Translations under genes and position numbers: made by a program | NCBI GenBank assembly: GCA_032164295.1 | Contig: JAJHTX010000002.1 | Span: 3,968,001 to 4,032,000, forward strand | Length of the DNA: 64,000 bases | Direction: 5' to 3' | Source of the DNA: Inonotus obliquus | Taxonomy: Eukaryota; Basidiomycota; Agaricomycetes; Hymenochaetales; Hymenochaetaceae | The notes under the pieces: model-generated | Database searches by the model: none | Seen by the model: only the letters and a program-made list of their open reading frames with translations | What the model was told of the DNA's origin: nothing | Shown: positions 23,501 through 34,878 of the stretch, piece after piece | How the letters are laid out: each line of letters opens with the position of its first letter | Numbering within the stretch: the stretch's first letter is position 1

Positions 23501-26500
23501 TCAAGCTGATGGAAATCTGGTGACTGACTAGTGCGGATAGCTTCTGGGAGAAAATAGTTTTCAACCTTATTGGTAACGCATACAAATGTCCGTCTATTAG
23601 CCGAGTGAGACTATTCTTGTTGTCTTGACCCCTTTTCTCTTTAGACACGTTGCGGGGCTCTATACGTGTCACATTACGCTATGATTCGGATCATGCCTAT
23701 TTCCATGTCAAGGACACTGGCGTCGGAATTCCCCCATCTGGCGAGTGTGCCTACTTCAATCAATTTATGTTGGTTGATCTGACACATGGTTCAGACATTG
23801 AGAGAATTTTTGATCGATTCCATCGTGTCGACGTGCGTCCTTTCTAAGTGGCTGATCTTTGCTGCGATTATAGTTTAACATGTGTATATAGGCGATTAGC
23901 CGCAGTTACGAGGGCACCGGAATCGGCTTGGCGTTGACAAGGGTGAGCACTTTTTTTCGGCTCTTTACCTGTGCTTTAATTTCCCTTCAGGAGCTCGTCA
24001 AACTGCACGGGGGCACTTTGTCCGTAACGTCAGCGACCGAGAAGGAGTCGCCTACCACTCACGGTAGCTGCTTCACCGTCACATTGCCACTTGGACGCGA
24101 TCATCTACCTGCGGCTCACGTATTACAAACTGGCCCTGCCGTACCGCAAATTCGCTTGTACGCCCAAGGCATTGTTGACGAAGCGACTCAATGGACTGTC
24201 CGCGTAGCGGAGGAACGAACACCGAGCGAAACGAGTGATTCCGGTGGAAGTAGCGAGGGCGGTGGAAAGATGGATCCATCTACGTTATTCTTTGTGAAAA
24301 GCGATATCATCTTGCTAGGTAAGCACGTCATACTTGATGAGCGTCAGTGTGTAGATTGAGTACGTGATCAAAGTCGACGATAACGGTGATATGCGCAAGG
24401 TAAGAGCCCGGATAACTCTGAATCTATGGTCGTTGATGTCATTCTTATCGCAGTATATCAAATCATTGTACGTTCTTCCATATTTTTAGAAATTGTCTGA
24501 GTTGAAGTTTGCATGTAGATTCACACCATTTTGCCAAGTTGTCGAGGCTAGCAATGGTCAGGAGGCTCTACATCTTCTTGATGAGATCAAGCCGAATCTC
24601 ATATTGAGTGACGTGATGATGCCAGGTGAGTCTTTCCGAGTTTCTCCCGACGTATCCATTTATAGCCTCACATAACACGCAAGTTCTGGACGGTTATGCA
24701 TTGATATCTCACGTACGGCAGCGGCCCGAGACAAGTACATCGTATAGGTTACCTCACCCGCCGCCGTATTAATACTAATATGCTGCTCTCTTAGGACTGA
24801 CACCCATTATCCTCGTGACTGCGAAGGAGAGTGAAGAGGCAAGAGTTGAAGGTTTGGTGAGTAATTGCCTAAATGTATTGAAATTGGGAAGTTAATTGGA
24901 CCTTAGCTTTCGGGTGCAGATGAGTGAGTAACTATCTGGGTCATGTCGTAATCATCACTCAATCACATCAAGTTATATGAGCAAACCTTTTACGGTGAGA
25001 AGGGCTATGATTTTTTTTGAAGAAATTGTTCATGTGTTTTTAGGGGAAAGAGTTGATTGCACGGGTGCACCTTCAGATGCAGCTTGGAAAGCGCAGAATA
25101 GAGCTTGAGGTAGGTTCAAATCCTTGGTACTGGTATTGGCCCATATTAAATCCGATTTTGCAGGGCAAATTCGTGTAAGATATATCCTCTCAAAAGTCTT
25201 GAGACTATGTAACATCTCCAAAAGGGAGAGAACGCGAGAAATCCAGTTACTTTCAGACCTTTCTCCTGTTGGTATCTGCAGGTAAGGAGGATGCTCAATA
25301 GTCACAAGGGAGGGAGTTTTTGACATTCCTTCATTAGGGCGGATGAGAATCGACGGTATGACGGATTTTCTATCGCATTCGTTGGGTATATCTGACATCA
25401 AGGTAACGTTATAGAATACTCTACGGTAAGCAGTTGAACTCGGTTTTCGTAACAAGATGCTGATTACATACGATAGTAAATCAGCGTTGGTATGAAATCA
25501 GCGGTCACAGTCCTTCTGACTCTTTTGAAGAATGGTAAATTTTCTCCACTCATCATAATTTAGAGGTGACTGACGTGTATTCAAGGTTTAACTGGTCAGT
25601 AATCATCCTGCATCGGAAAGAATAAACTTTTCATTCCTTTCTCTCTCTTTCTGGTAGCATTCAGGAACAGGATCAACATGTGGCGATAGATCATTGGGAA
25701 GCAGCCTTTGCTACTCAGAAGAGCTCGTCGATGGAGACACGTGAGTATGGCTTTCTCAACATTCGTTGTCGGAAAAGGGTGCATAACATCCTTCACAGGT
25801 TTCAAGAACGGTGTCTATGCTAAATGGTCCCTTCAACCACTACATTCCGCTGAAGGAGCACGTGAGTTACTTTTTGCATTGTCCGGATTATATTAGCCTT
25901 CTCATTAACTTGCAGCGGTTGGGGTTATCTCGACAATAACGGATGTCTCTGACCAGCGCTATTTCGAAGAAACTCGGCTTCAGCACGCGCAGGAAAGGGA
26001 AGCTCTTGCCCGAAAACGAGCAGAGGAGGCTGAGGAAAGAAGGAAGGAAGCTGATGAACGGAGACGTGGGCAAGGTATGAGAAACATACCAACATCAAGG
26101 AGCACTTACGCAATCAAATACCACAGAGCTTTTAATTGACGTCACGTCACATGAGCTCCGCCAACCGGTGTCTGCGATTTTGAATTGTTCGAGCCTAGTT
26201 CGTTCTAATCTTGCTAGACATCGTGATGAGCTTGGGGACGCACACGCAAGCAATACTCCCTTTGTTCCCACGAAGGATTTGCTCAAAGCTATCGACGACG
26301 ATCTCGAAGCTTTGGATGCTATATATCAGGTATGCGATATGCACATACCGTGTGGTTGGATGATTCTGATATTTGAAACCAGTGCGGTCTTGCTCAAGGT
26401 CATCCGTACTGAATCTATCCCTTCATCCATTCACACTGAACCTTGACCTTGCAGAACGAATTGCCAACGACGTTTTATCCCTTTCCCGAATTCAACTTCA

Positions 26501-28270
26501 GATACTGTCTATACAGCCTGTCGAATTTGAACTCGTCCCTGAGATTCAAAGGATTGTGTCCATTTTCCGCAACGAGCTAAAGATGTTTGCGAGCTTTGAA
26601 TTTGGTTGTAAATGTCCTTTGCTGAATTGGGGATTTTAGGAAACGTATCAACTTCAGCATAACTTTCGGAGACTCTTTGAAAAAGCTTGGTATCGGCCGT
26701 GTTCAGTCAGATAAATCGCGCTTCGGACAAGTAATGTCAGTACTTGCCGGTTATTCTCTAGAGATTGTGTCGAGCGTGAAGCTTACCTCCTCCAGAACGA
26801 ATCTATTGAGCAACGGGATCAAATTTACGGATGTAAGTCTATTTCCGTTCCATGTCCACTCCCGTCTGATCTGCAACGCTCTCCCACCACAGACGTCAAG
26901 CGACAGGAGGGATATCTCCGTTACAGTGGAGGTCTCGCGCCGTGCGCCAACCCCTGATGAACCATGCATTCCTCCGAGAATTGCTGTCTTCGACGATGAG
27001 AAACCTGTGGATCCAACCACTTCAAGCAAGGTTTTCGTTTACGTTGCGGTGCGAGACTCTGGCCCAGGGTTGAAGCCCGATGATCTCGCTTTACTATTCA
27101 AGAGGTTCGTCGCCACTCTAATGCACTCTCATTGGGCATTGCATTAATGGTGACTAGGTTCCAGCAGGGCTCTGTATGTGGCAACATTGGAAGCTTTCCC
27201 TAATACTAATGTCGGGTTTCTTGCAGAACTCTCACAATGTTTTCGGGGGTTCCGGACTCGGACTATTCGTTTCTAGGAAACTGTGCGATCTTATGGGTGG
27301 TCGAATAGACGTAAGACATTCTGATTGACAATTGGACGTTGAGCTGAAACTTGTCTCATCCGACTCGATCCCAGGTGGACAGCACTTTCGGAGAAGGTGC
27401 CACTTTTCGCTTCTTTGTAGAGGCGACAACCATGTATGCATCTGCGGATTCTCATGATGCTAATCACTCGGACGAGTACACCAACATTTCTCTTACCAAC
27501 ATGGGCGACGTCAGGGCGACGTTGCCTTTACAGTACGTTTCGACTCATCTTCTGCTGACCAAGTTTCACAACGCTCTACATTGTATAGCGTCCTCATCAC
27601 AGAAGACAACATCATAAATCAGGTGAGTTTCCTCCACTACATTTACTCAGTCGTCGATCAAAGTCTGATCATTGGGGCCAGACTGTTCTCGAGTGGGTGA
27701 TATCATAGATTCGCCAACGATAATCTCTTGCTTACAGCATTTCAGTCGCCAGCTTAGAAAGGCGGGTTGTACAACATGCCTGGCTAACAACGGGTTGCAA
27801 GCGATCAAGGAAATACGTTCGATTGCGGAGGGAGATGGGCCTCGCAAAGCTTTTGATGCCGTCCTTGTGCGTTCACCCACTTTCCCATCCTCAACTTTCT
27901 GGCCAATAAACTCTTATTTAGATGGATTGCGAAATGCCTGTCATGTATGTTGTCCAGGACAATGCATTGATCCTAGCTAACTGAAGCATACGTTATTAGG
28001 GATGGCCTCACAGCAGTGCGCGAAATTAGAAAAATGGAACAAGCAGGAGATTTGTCTGTCCGTAATCGTATATATGCCTTGACCGGTAATGCTCGGGCGG
28101 GTCAAATTGAAAGCGCCTTGGAGGCGGGCATGGACGAGGTTATTGTAAGTCCTGTGACCACACACTATCTCATTCACCCTGCCTTACATTATTTCGCCTT
28201 TTAGATCAAGCCTTATAGGCTAGACGAACTTCTTTCAAAGATTCAATTTTCTAGTACGGGACAAAAATAA
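20507..28270 (+). CDS. Double hybrid histidine kinase (two kinase and two receiver modules)
   Basis: A very long gene with more than 20 short introns, starting MSSSLVHLPY and ending STGQK-stop at 28270. Such kinases sense a stimulus, autophosphorylate on His and pass the phosphate by a His-Asp-His-Asp relay towards stress MAPK pathways. Order of parts: an N-terminal region with a PAS-like segment (LVLIYNDAYKDMIAHKHP); a GAF-like region at about 22050-22840 (FGALYMASIA, IVIPICVEEADVPAAVLVMG); kinase 1 with H-box SNASHELRTPLTLI (22930-23050), N-box NLIGNAYKY, DTGVGIP and GTGIGLAL; receiver 1 with VDDNGDMRKYI, phospho-Asp in LILSDVMMP and SKPF; a second PAS (VNQRWYEISGHSPSDSFEEW); a coiled coil; kinase 2 with DVTSHELRQPVSAI, RDSGPGL and GSGLGLF; and receiver 2 with ITEDNIINQ, MDCEMPVMDG and IKPYRL. 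All four phosphorylation residues are present. The layout resembles Cryptococcus Tco2. No membrane helix was seen, so it is probably soluble. Confidence 0.9.
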
Positions 28271-29062
28271 ACAAGATAACATAGTGGGATTCCTCAGGGA
28301 TAGTGTAGATACTCTAGATTGCCTGATGACATTTACGAACATTCCTTGCATTTGTTGTTTTGTACTTCCTTCTCCCACCCAAGATTATATTTAGTGCTTT
28401 CTCTGCATTTACATCTGTATTTGGTTTTCAATTGGTTCACATTTGTTCTCGGCAATTTCATTGGCATTTTGCCTTTTTAGCATTGGCTTAGGAGACTTCT
28501 GTATGTTAGAGTCGTCTCGAAAGAAAGCTGCGACATTGGAATAATCCGCAATAGTATTTCCGTCCCCGTCCGTCCGCAGTCCTACTCGAAGGCTATACCA
28601 AATTAGGCAAGATGGATGGAAGCGTATCACGGCGATCACATCGCTGATCTGTTCTCTATTTGTGTAGGCTTCGGCGGTCTGTCCATTTGAGGCGGGCTCG
28701 CATCTTAGCCATGGACGAGAGTCCCACCCAGGCGTATTTTCCATCATCAGTACCAATTTGATATAGGCAATGAAAATATGATGCATATCGAGATGCTCCC
28801 TCCTTTTAAGACTCTCCGAGGTGCCTGGTTCCCGTTCTCCCCCCTCCTCTTCTTCTCCGGGCCATTCTCTTCATCACTTTTCATTCCCTCCTCCCGTACC
28901 CTCTCCGACCTGCATTCATTCGTTCTTCGCGTCGTTGTATCCTTCACAGTTCATTACTTCCTGTCTTTTAGTGTTCTTTTTCTCACCACCTGGTTTCTTG
29001 CTCCGACTTCTTGCATGTACTCTTGACTCGACGACCCTTCCACTGACTGATATTTATTCACA
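28271..29062. other. Intergenic region
   Basis: About 790 bases: 3' flank of the kinase gene and promoter of the next. The stretch 28820-29000 is strongly pyrimidine-rich on the plus strand, as is common upstream of fungal start codons. Apparent open frames there are compositional. No gene is seen. Confidence 0.5.
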
Positions 29063-31085
29063 ATGTCCACGAATCTCACTATTGACGACTCTTCGCCTGA
29101 TATTATTTATTCGAGCGACTGGGCGGCACAATCTGACGATGACCCGAATACAGGCCGCTTTTTCCAGTCGACGTACCACAGTGCGCAGGGCGATGAGGCA
29201 ACTGCAAATATCACATTCACCGGTACGGGATTCGCTACTCCTACTTTCCATGTGCTAGTGCTGAAAGGGAATATGAAATAGGTTCTGCCATTTACATGTA
29301 TGGCACTAAAGGCCCGGGTCACGTACGTTTCGTGATTAGACTGATCTTGCACTGTTCGCTCTGACATTATGATGATTTGATATCAGGCAAACTATAGCGT
29401 CCAGTTCGACAACTTCATCATGTTCTTTTCGGCTAGCGAAGACGAAACGAGCTACCAACGACTATTGTTCGGACGGACGTTCAACACGTCTGAATCACAT
29501 TTCGTGTCATTGACATCGCGCCAGGTTTCATCAACAGAGAACTGGTTAGATCTTGATTATATCACTATAACAGTGGATGAGACAGACAGGTACGTGTTAT
29601 CACATCCAATCGGCTCAATTCATATCTATACTTTCATCATGAGAGGGAATACTAACAACGAAATTAAATTTGATATTTCCCAGCGAACCTGATGAATCAA
29701 CATCTACTTCTGCACCTCCGCCAACAGCTTCTCCAACTATCTCACCACCATGGCTCTTGGAAGCTTCGTGAGCCACTTCTTATCTGATCTGAGATGAATT
29801 GATCGCTGACTATTGTATTGTCCGGATACTTGAAGGTCAACCGCAGACTCTACTGGAATCCCTTCATCATTCAGCACGACTTTACCATCATCGTGAGTAC
29901 TGTCCCTCGCTCCACATCTCTCGCATCATTTCTTACCTGCATACCTGCAATATATTGCTGGAATTATGTCATTTTTCCCGTTTGGTCGAAACTCCGGTCA
30001 TATACACTCGCATATCAATTCGCGGCAAAAAATCTTAAATTAAATGCGCGAATGACAGAGCATCGGACTCACTGTCAACGAATCATCTTACGCTTATCTT
30101 GGCAGCCGTGTTCGGGAGCATCATCGCCGCTACATTGATTTTCGGGGCTGGATGGTTTTTGGCTCGGCGACGCAGCAGAACTAATGAGAGTGCAGGGCTT
30201 CGGGTAGGAACTCCAGGCACGGGAGCTGGAGGGTACGGTTACAAACCCCCACCATCACCATCTTTCTTTGGTGGACAGATGTCTCCCACAAGCCCGGAAC
30301 AATACTCTGCACGATCACCGGCGTATGACGGACTATTACAGGGTACCGACCAGGACAAACCACCTAACGGACCGGGACACTTGCACGGTGTAATGGTGGA
30401 TGGTCGAAAAAGCCCGCACAGCACGGTCAGCTTAGGTGGTGCAACAGTCCTCACCGCCGCAAGTACGGCTTACTTGCTCAACCCACATCAGCAAAAAATA
30501 GTCGATGATACACCAGGACATAGGCAGACTGAATCAATGTCTACTGCTGTCAATCGCCTGGATGTCCTAAACATAGGAAGAGCACGCAGTCCACTGTCGC
30601 ATCCTCCTCGACACACGTCAGATCATCTACCGATATACAAGCAACATAGAGTGTATGACTCAGAGTCCGCCTTGAACGTGCTTAAAAGTTCTGTTGCTCC
30701 AGTTGCTGCGGGCGTTGACTATGCGAGAGATGGTAGAAACGCGGCTGTGGCCGTTATGTCAGGTTCGTCGAAGCCTTCTTCCTTGATCGAAACAACCGAT
30801 GGTGGTGTACCGGTTGCTCCAAACTCTCAAGCGGGACGGCCTTCCCCTGCCCCGCAATTGGCTTTACACGCCGCGCATCGTTCTGAAACCGATATATCAA
30901 TGATGGCTGCGCGTGGTGTTGGTGGTGGTGGTCGAGACACGCCACCACAACGTCCAAAACGCCCGGGAGACGGCTTGCTCGACTTTCTTGGTAGCCAACT
31001 CGCTCAAAGACTCGAACGCACTGCGAGTGCGAAACGAAGAAGGGATGATGGTAACTCCGAAAGGACTAATTTCTTGAAAGTGTAG
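29063..31085 (+). CDS. Single-pass membrane protein with beta-rich outer domain and disordered tail
   Basis: A multi-exon gene starting MSTNLTIDDSSPDIIYSSDW. The first part (about 29063-29590) is beta-rich with potential N-glycosylation sites and reads ANITFTG, SAIYMYGTKGPGH, ANYSVQFDNF, FVSLTSRQ, WLDLDYITI; this is the lectin-like (galactose-binding-fold-like) ectodomain common in mushroom fungi. A Ser/Thr/Pro-rich stalk follows, then one membrane helix near 30105-30165 (VFGSIIAATLIFGAGWFLA) with a stop-transfer RRRSR. About 300 residues of Pro/Ser/Gly-rich cytoplasmic tail end LERTASAKRRRDDG and FLKV. I saw no classic N-terminal signal peptide in the chosen start. The ligand is unknown. The introns around 29760-30090 are uncertain. 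Confidence 0.75.
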
Positions 31086-31330
31086 TGGCTGCGAGAGATA
31101 TTTTATTTCTACCAGCTGTGCTGCTCTTATTTCTTGATGAACTTCTCCCCTCTCCCCCGTTCGCCATGCTTGCTGTGTATATATGTATGATACCCGTGTT
31201 GTTGTTGAGTTATTCGTTGAACGTGGGTTATGTTATTTGATTGATTGGTATTAAAGGTGCATGCCCGACATAAATTAGAAAACATCCTGATGCATGTCCT
31301 CCTGGAGGTTACCGAAGAAAACGAAGAAGA

Positions 31331-31887
31331 TCACGGTCCAGTCCACCACGAGATGATCCGCCACGCAATCCATAAGCCCATGATGACTCCTACGCACGTG
31401 AAAATATTCCGCCATGTCTTTACACCTCCAGACAATCCAAAGGCCCGCGCCGCACGCTGGGAAGATTGCGCGAGAGAGTTGCCGAAGGAGGTGAATGTAT
31501 TAGACTAGATGGAGATGGAAGCAAGAAACGTTAGTTCGTGAGTCCGCCAGTCGCACGAGAATCGGTCGAAGAACTGGAATACTGAACGACTGTGATGTTC
31601 TGGCTTATCGGAGAACAAACAGGGATGAAAGGAGAAGGGAAAGGTGGAGATACATACCGTGCCGTCGAGAGTCAAGTGCTGCCGTTCGACGTCGTCGTAT
31701 ATGTCCGTCGTCACCTGGCAATTATCGGGCGTGGGCAACCCTGTGTGTCAGACAAACAACAAGAAGCGGGGAAAGAGGGGAACTAAAGCAAACATACCCC
31801 GCGTAGGGTACGAATCTTGGAAGTGAGCTCGTCGAGACGTTGATCATTCTGCGTTTCGAGTTGGTCGGCGTCGCGAGAGGACGCCAT
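31331..31887 (-). CDS. Bet1/Sft1-type Qc-SNARE
   Basis: Three exons, 31887-31798, 31714-31658 and 31504-31331, join in phase to 106 residues. The start MASSRDADQLETQNDQRLDELTSK matches the Bet1/Sft1 pattern of a short N-terminus followed at once by the SNARE helix. The helix continues RTLRGVTTDIYDDVERQ, LDGTSNTFTSFGNSL. A single C-terminal anchor follows (IFTCVGVIMGLWIAWRIISWW) and only three residues remain after it. These proteins act in vesicle fusion at the ER-Golgi or within the Golgi. I cannot choose firmly between Bet1 and Sft1; the short length and VKTWRN before the anchor slightly favour Sft1. The second intron is about 150 nt and holds in-frame distractor sequence. The gene is convergent with the membrane-protein gene. 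Confidence 0.88.
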
Positions 31888-32435
31888 AGTGCATCGGTAG
31901 CGCAGTTTAGTTAGTTGACAATTGAGGAACGAGTTGCCTTCGTAACGTGTAAGTCGCTTGGCCAAGAATGGAAATTGATGAGCACATGATGATCTTCGTA
32001 ATAATAGCTCCCCTTTTACGGAGATCGACGTCTTTCCCTTACGTTCCGACGGGACCGAGCCTGAGTACGGCTTAGCACCGAGAATCTTGGATTTCTCCTG
32101 ATTTCTCCTATCAGCAAATTAGATAAATTCAGCTATCGATTCAGGTTCCATGGCGAACGTTCCCAGCGCATTTTAGCGTGATCGCCAATATTGTCGACGT
32201 CGTGCTCGAGGGTTGTTATACATACAACTACTCGGCTCTTTGCCTTTCTCGAGGGCACTGCTACTTTACCCCTTTCCATCATCACTCCATCCCTGTCCTG
32301 TCTTTCTCTCTTCTATCTTACGGTATATACTTTCTATCCCCCCTCCTCACCTTCAACCTCAGCATTTCTCTACATCTCTAATTCATGAATATTTCCCTTC
32401 TTGAACAACCGAGACAATAGTTGCTTTAGAACCAA
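31888..32435. promoter_or_regulatory. Divergent promoter between the SNARE and DUF6534-like genes
   Basis: About 550 bases between divergent starts. The right half is very pyrimidine-rich (32260-32400). No gene is seen. Confidence 0.5.
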
Positions 32436-34615
32436 ATGACATGGACCGCTTTCCTCCCGGAGAACGTCCGCCGAAACCCTCAGAATTTCGTCGGTCCAAA
32501 TGTCGCAGGCGCTATCGTGCAAAGTCTCGAAACGGGTATCCTCCTCTGCCAGTCCGTGCGCTTTTGGTCGCGGTCTCATAGCGAACCGATGCTGTTGAAA
32601 CTACTTGTTGCGTTCGTTTCATGTGCTGCCCTGTGAGTCCGGTTATCAACGTTCTTTCCTTTGCCTATCTACTATTTCCGTGTGTTCCTTTCGTACGTAT
32701 CCGTAGAGTCCGCGGGGTTGGAATGCTTGTCGTGCGAGAATCAATTCCACTTCGGGTCCGGGGAGGAACCCTCCCGTTGGAGTTTTGGCTATTGTTGGAT
32801 TTGACAATCATGAATCCCATTCATTCGCAGCTCAACTCAAAAGAAATGCTTAAACCACTTATCTCCCCCTTCGGCTTCCCGCAGGTTCCAAACGGCCATT
32901 GCTATGCACAACACATGGCGCGTTGTCGTGTTAGGCTTCGGCAATGTTGTGCGTACTCAAGCCTATTTTCTCACCACGCGGAACGGACGGATAAGTTGAC
33001 CAATGCTTTTCTATCTTGCCGATAGATACTTGTTGTCGACCTGGGATGGCCAGATCGAATACAACCCGCGCTGGTGAGCAGGGTTTGGTGTTTCCGGGCC
33101 TGGACCGGGCGAGAACATGGTACTGATCCTGTGTCATTTCTTGGCCATCAACTCGCCCCTTCCCTATAGAATTGCATCATGTCTGCACCGTTCCAGGCTT
33201 TCTTGATCTGGCGATGTTGGAATGTAAGGAGGACTTTTTTGAACTTGCCACTTCCGCTAACGGGGACATCTGTACAGGTCCTACAACGAAGATGGATTGT
33301 CTTGGTGAGAACCAGGAACTAGTGGATACATTAACGCGAGAGAATCTCACTCTTGGTAACTACTAGGCATCGTTAATCACCCTGCTCCTGGCGAACGTCG
33401 TTATGAACGTATATATCACAGCCGACATATTTTTTATCAATTCCATTGCTCAGATAATAAACGGACCGCCTGTACGCTGCTTCATCTATTATCTCTGCAT
33501 TTCGACGATACGCTTATAATCCATGAATTCAGCGCTCATGTTCGTCTGAGACGATTCGTCGTGTTACGCTAGAGGAGGTCTAACAGTTTACTTTCACAAC
33601 AGATATAACGGCTTTTGTTCTTACAGCAGGCGAGTATCCATCTCCATAAAAATGCATCACACGTTTGATTTACGATCCGATTCTCTAGTCCTTGATATGA
33701 TGATCTCAGCACTCAGTGAGCTCACTTGACTCCACCGCGTTAACTCTTGAAATGATGTTCGGCTATCCCCAGTGATTTGGTTCCTCCTTCGAGTTAGATC
33801 ACAGGTGATCTCCAGACAATTAGCAAGGGTGAGTATTACCCATCACCGACGCCCCGGGCCCGGGATCAGGTGCTTATCCGGTCATAGATTATCGGTCGAC
33901 TACACCGCATGGTATGGGAGGCAGCCGTCCCTCCCTGTGTTTGTGCAATAGCAGCATGTATCGTGTACATCACCATGGTAAATTTCAAAGGCGGTATCCA
34001 TCGGTCGTACCTAACCAACTTCTCCTCGTAGTCGCAGGTAAATTTGTGGGCAGTCTTCCTACAGTCGATCCTTGGGAAGCTCTATGTAATTTCGCTTTTC
34101 GTTATTCTGTGAGGTTTTTCGGTACCACTTCTTGACGTCGAGCTAACGGTCGTCAAAGGAACGGTCGTGCGGATCTGAAACGATCTGTTCCCTCTTCAAT
34201 GCAGTCTACTCGGTTGTCAAGATATTGGGCTCACGACGCCGCAGTTCATTTCCGGGTTAACGTACGTCATTCGAAACCTAGTTCAATACTAGATTCGTGA
34301 ATGGGAAATCTCTCTTGTTTGCAGCTGACGAGCGTGGTCGACCAACAGGTTGATTCTGAAGTGGAAGAAATGACTCCGACAACGGATGCGCCACTATTCC
34401 GCAATGTAGCTTCTGAGCGGAAATCATACTTTGCACCACAGGACCATAGACGAGATGATACCTGGGGCGGAAGCACGGTTCCTTCGCCTGCGCACGAGAC
34501 TTTCTCCTACGAACTACAGAATAGGGCGCAGTCGAGTAGTCTTGTTATGGTGACTAGGCCACCGACAGTGTGGCATCGATCTATTAGAGTAGGAGATCGA
34601 AGACTGTCTTGCTAA
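32436..34615 (+). CDS. DUF6534-like multi-pass membrane protein
   Basis: A multi-exon gene starting MTWTAFLPEN. Joined exons give the pattern of a basidiomycete-expanded family of about seven helices: VAGAIVQSLETGILLCQSVRF, LLKLLVAFVSCAALFQTAIA, WPDRIQPAL, SAPFQAFLIWRCWN / VLQRRWIVL, ASLITLLLANVVMNVYIT, ITAFVLTAG, IWFLLRVRSQ, then the signature WEAAVPPCVCAIAACIVYITM and LQSILGKLYVISLFVILNGRADL. A soluble Ser/Thr-rich tail of about 120 residues ends VGDRRLSC. The function of the family is unknown; it is often many-copy in mushrooms. One early intron (32632-32882) is long, about 250 nt, and could contain a missed exon. Exons between 33480 and 33780 are uncertain. Confidence 0.75.
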
Positions 34616-34878
34616 AATTGCCTACAGTAATTGCTTGCCATTAATATTATTATTAAAAGTTTTGTTTTTAAGTGATAACAGATTAGATCTACAAGTTTAA
34701 ACTCCGCACAAAATAATTGATCCGCGCCAATTTGTTTATTGATTGGATTGATGGGCTGCCTTATGTGGCAGTACAGTTGGATTTCAGCACGCATTGGCGA
34801 CAAGGCGCGTGGTTAACAACACCCATCTTCATCACCCACATCTTGCACACCTCGTGGTCGTCGCCGTCGTGCGCCACG

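Noticed and set aside
25105..25120. GGTTCAAATCC resembling a tRNA T-loop
   Set aside because: Inside a histidine kinase intron with no acceptor stem or anticodon arm around it; no tRNA was found anywhere in the window.
28778..29026. Plus-strand frames rich in Ser, Pro and Phe before the membrane-protein gene
   Set aside because: They reflect a pyrimidine-rich promoter or leader tract, open in several frames at once.
31245..31508. Plus-strand open frame of 87 codons after the membrane-protein gene
   Set aside because: It is antisense to the last exon of the SNARE gene, whose splice sites, membrane anchor and family motifs all fit the minus strand.
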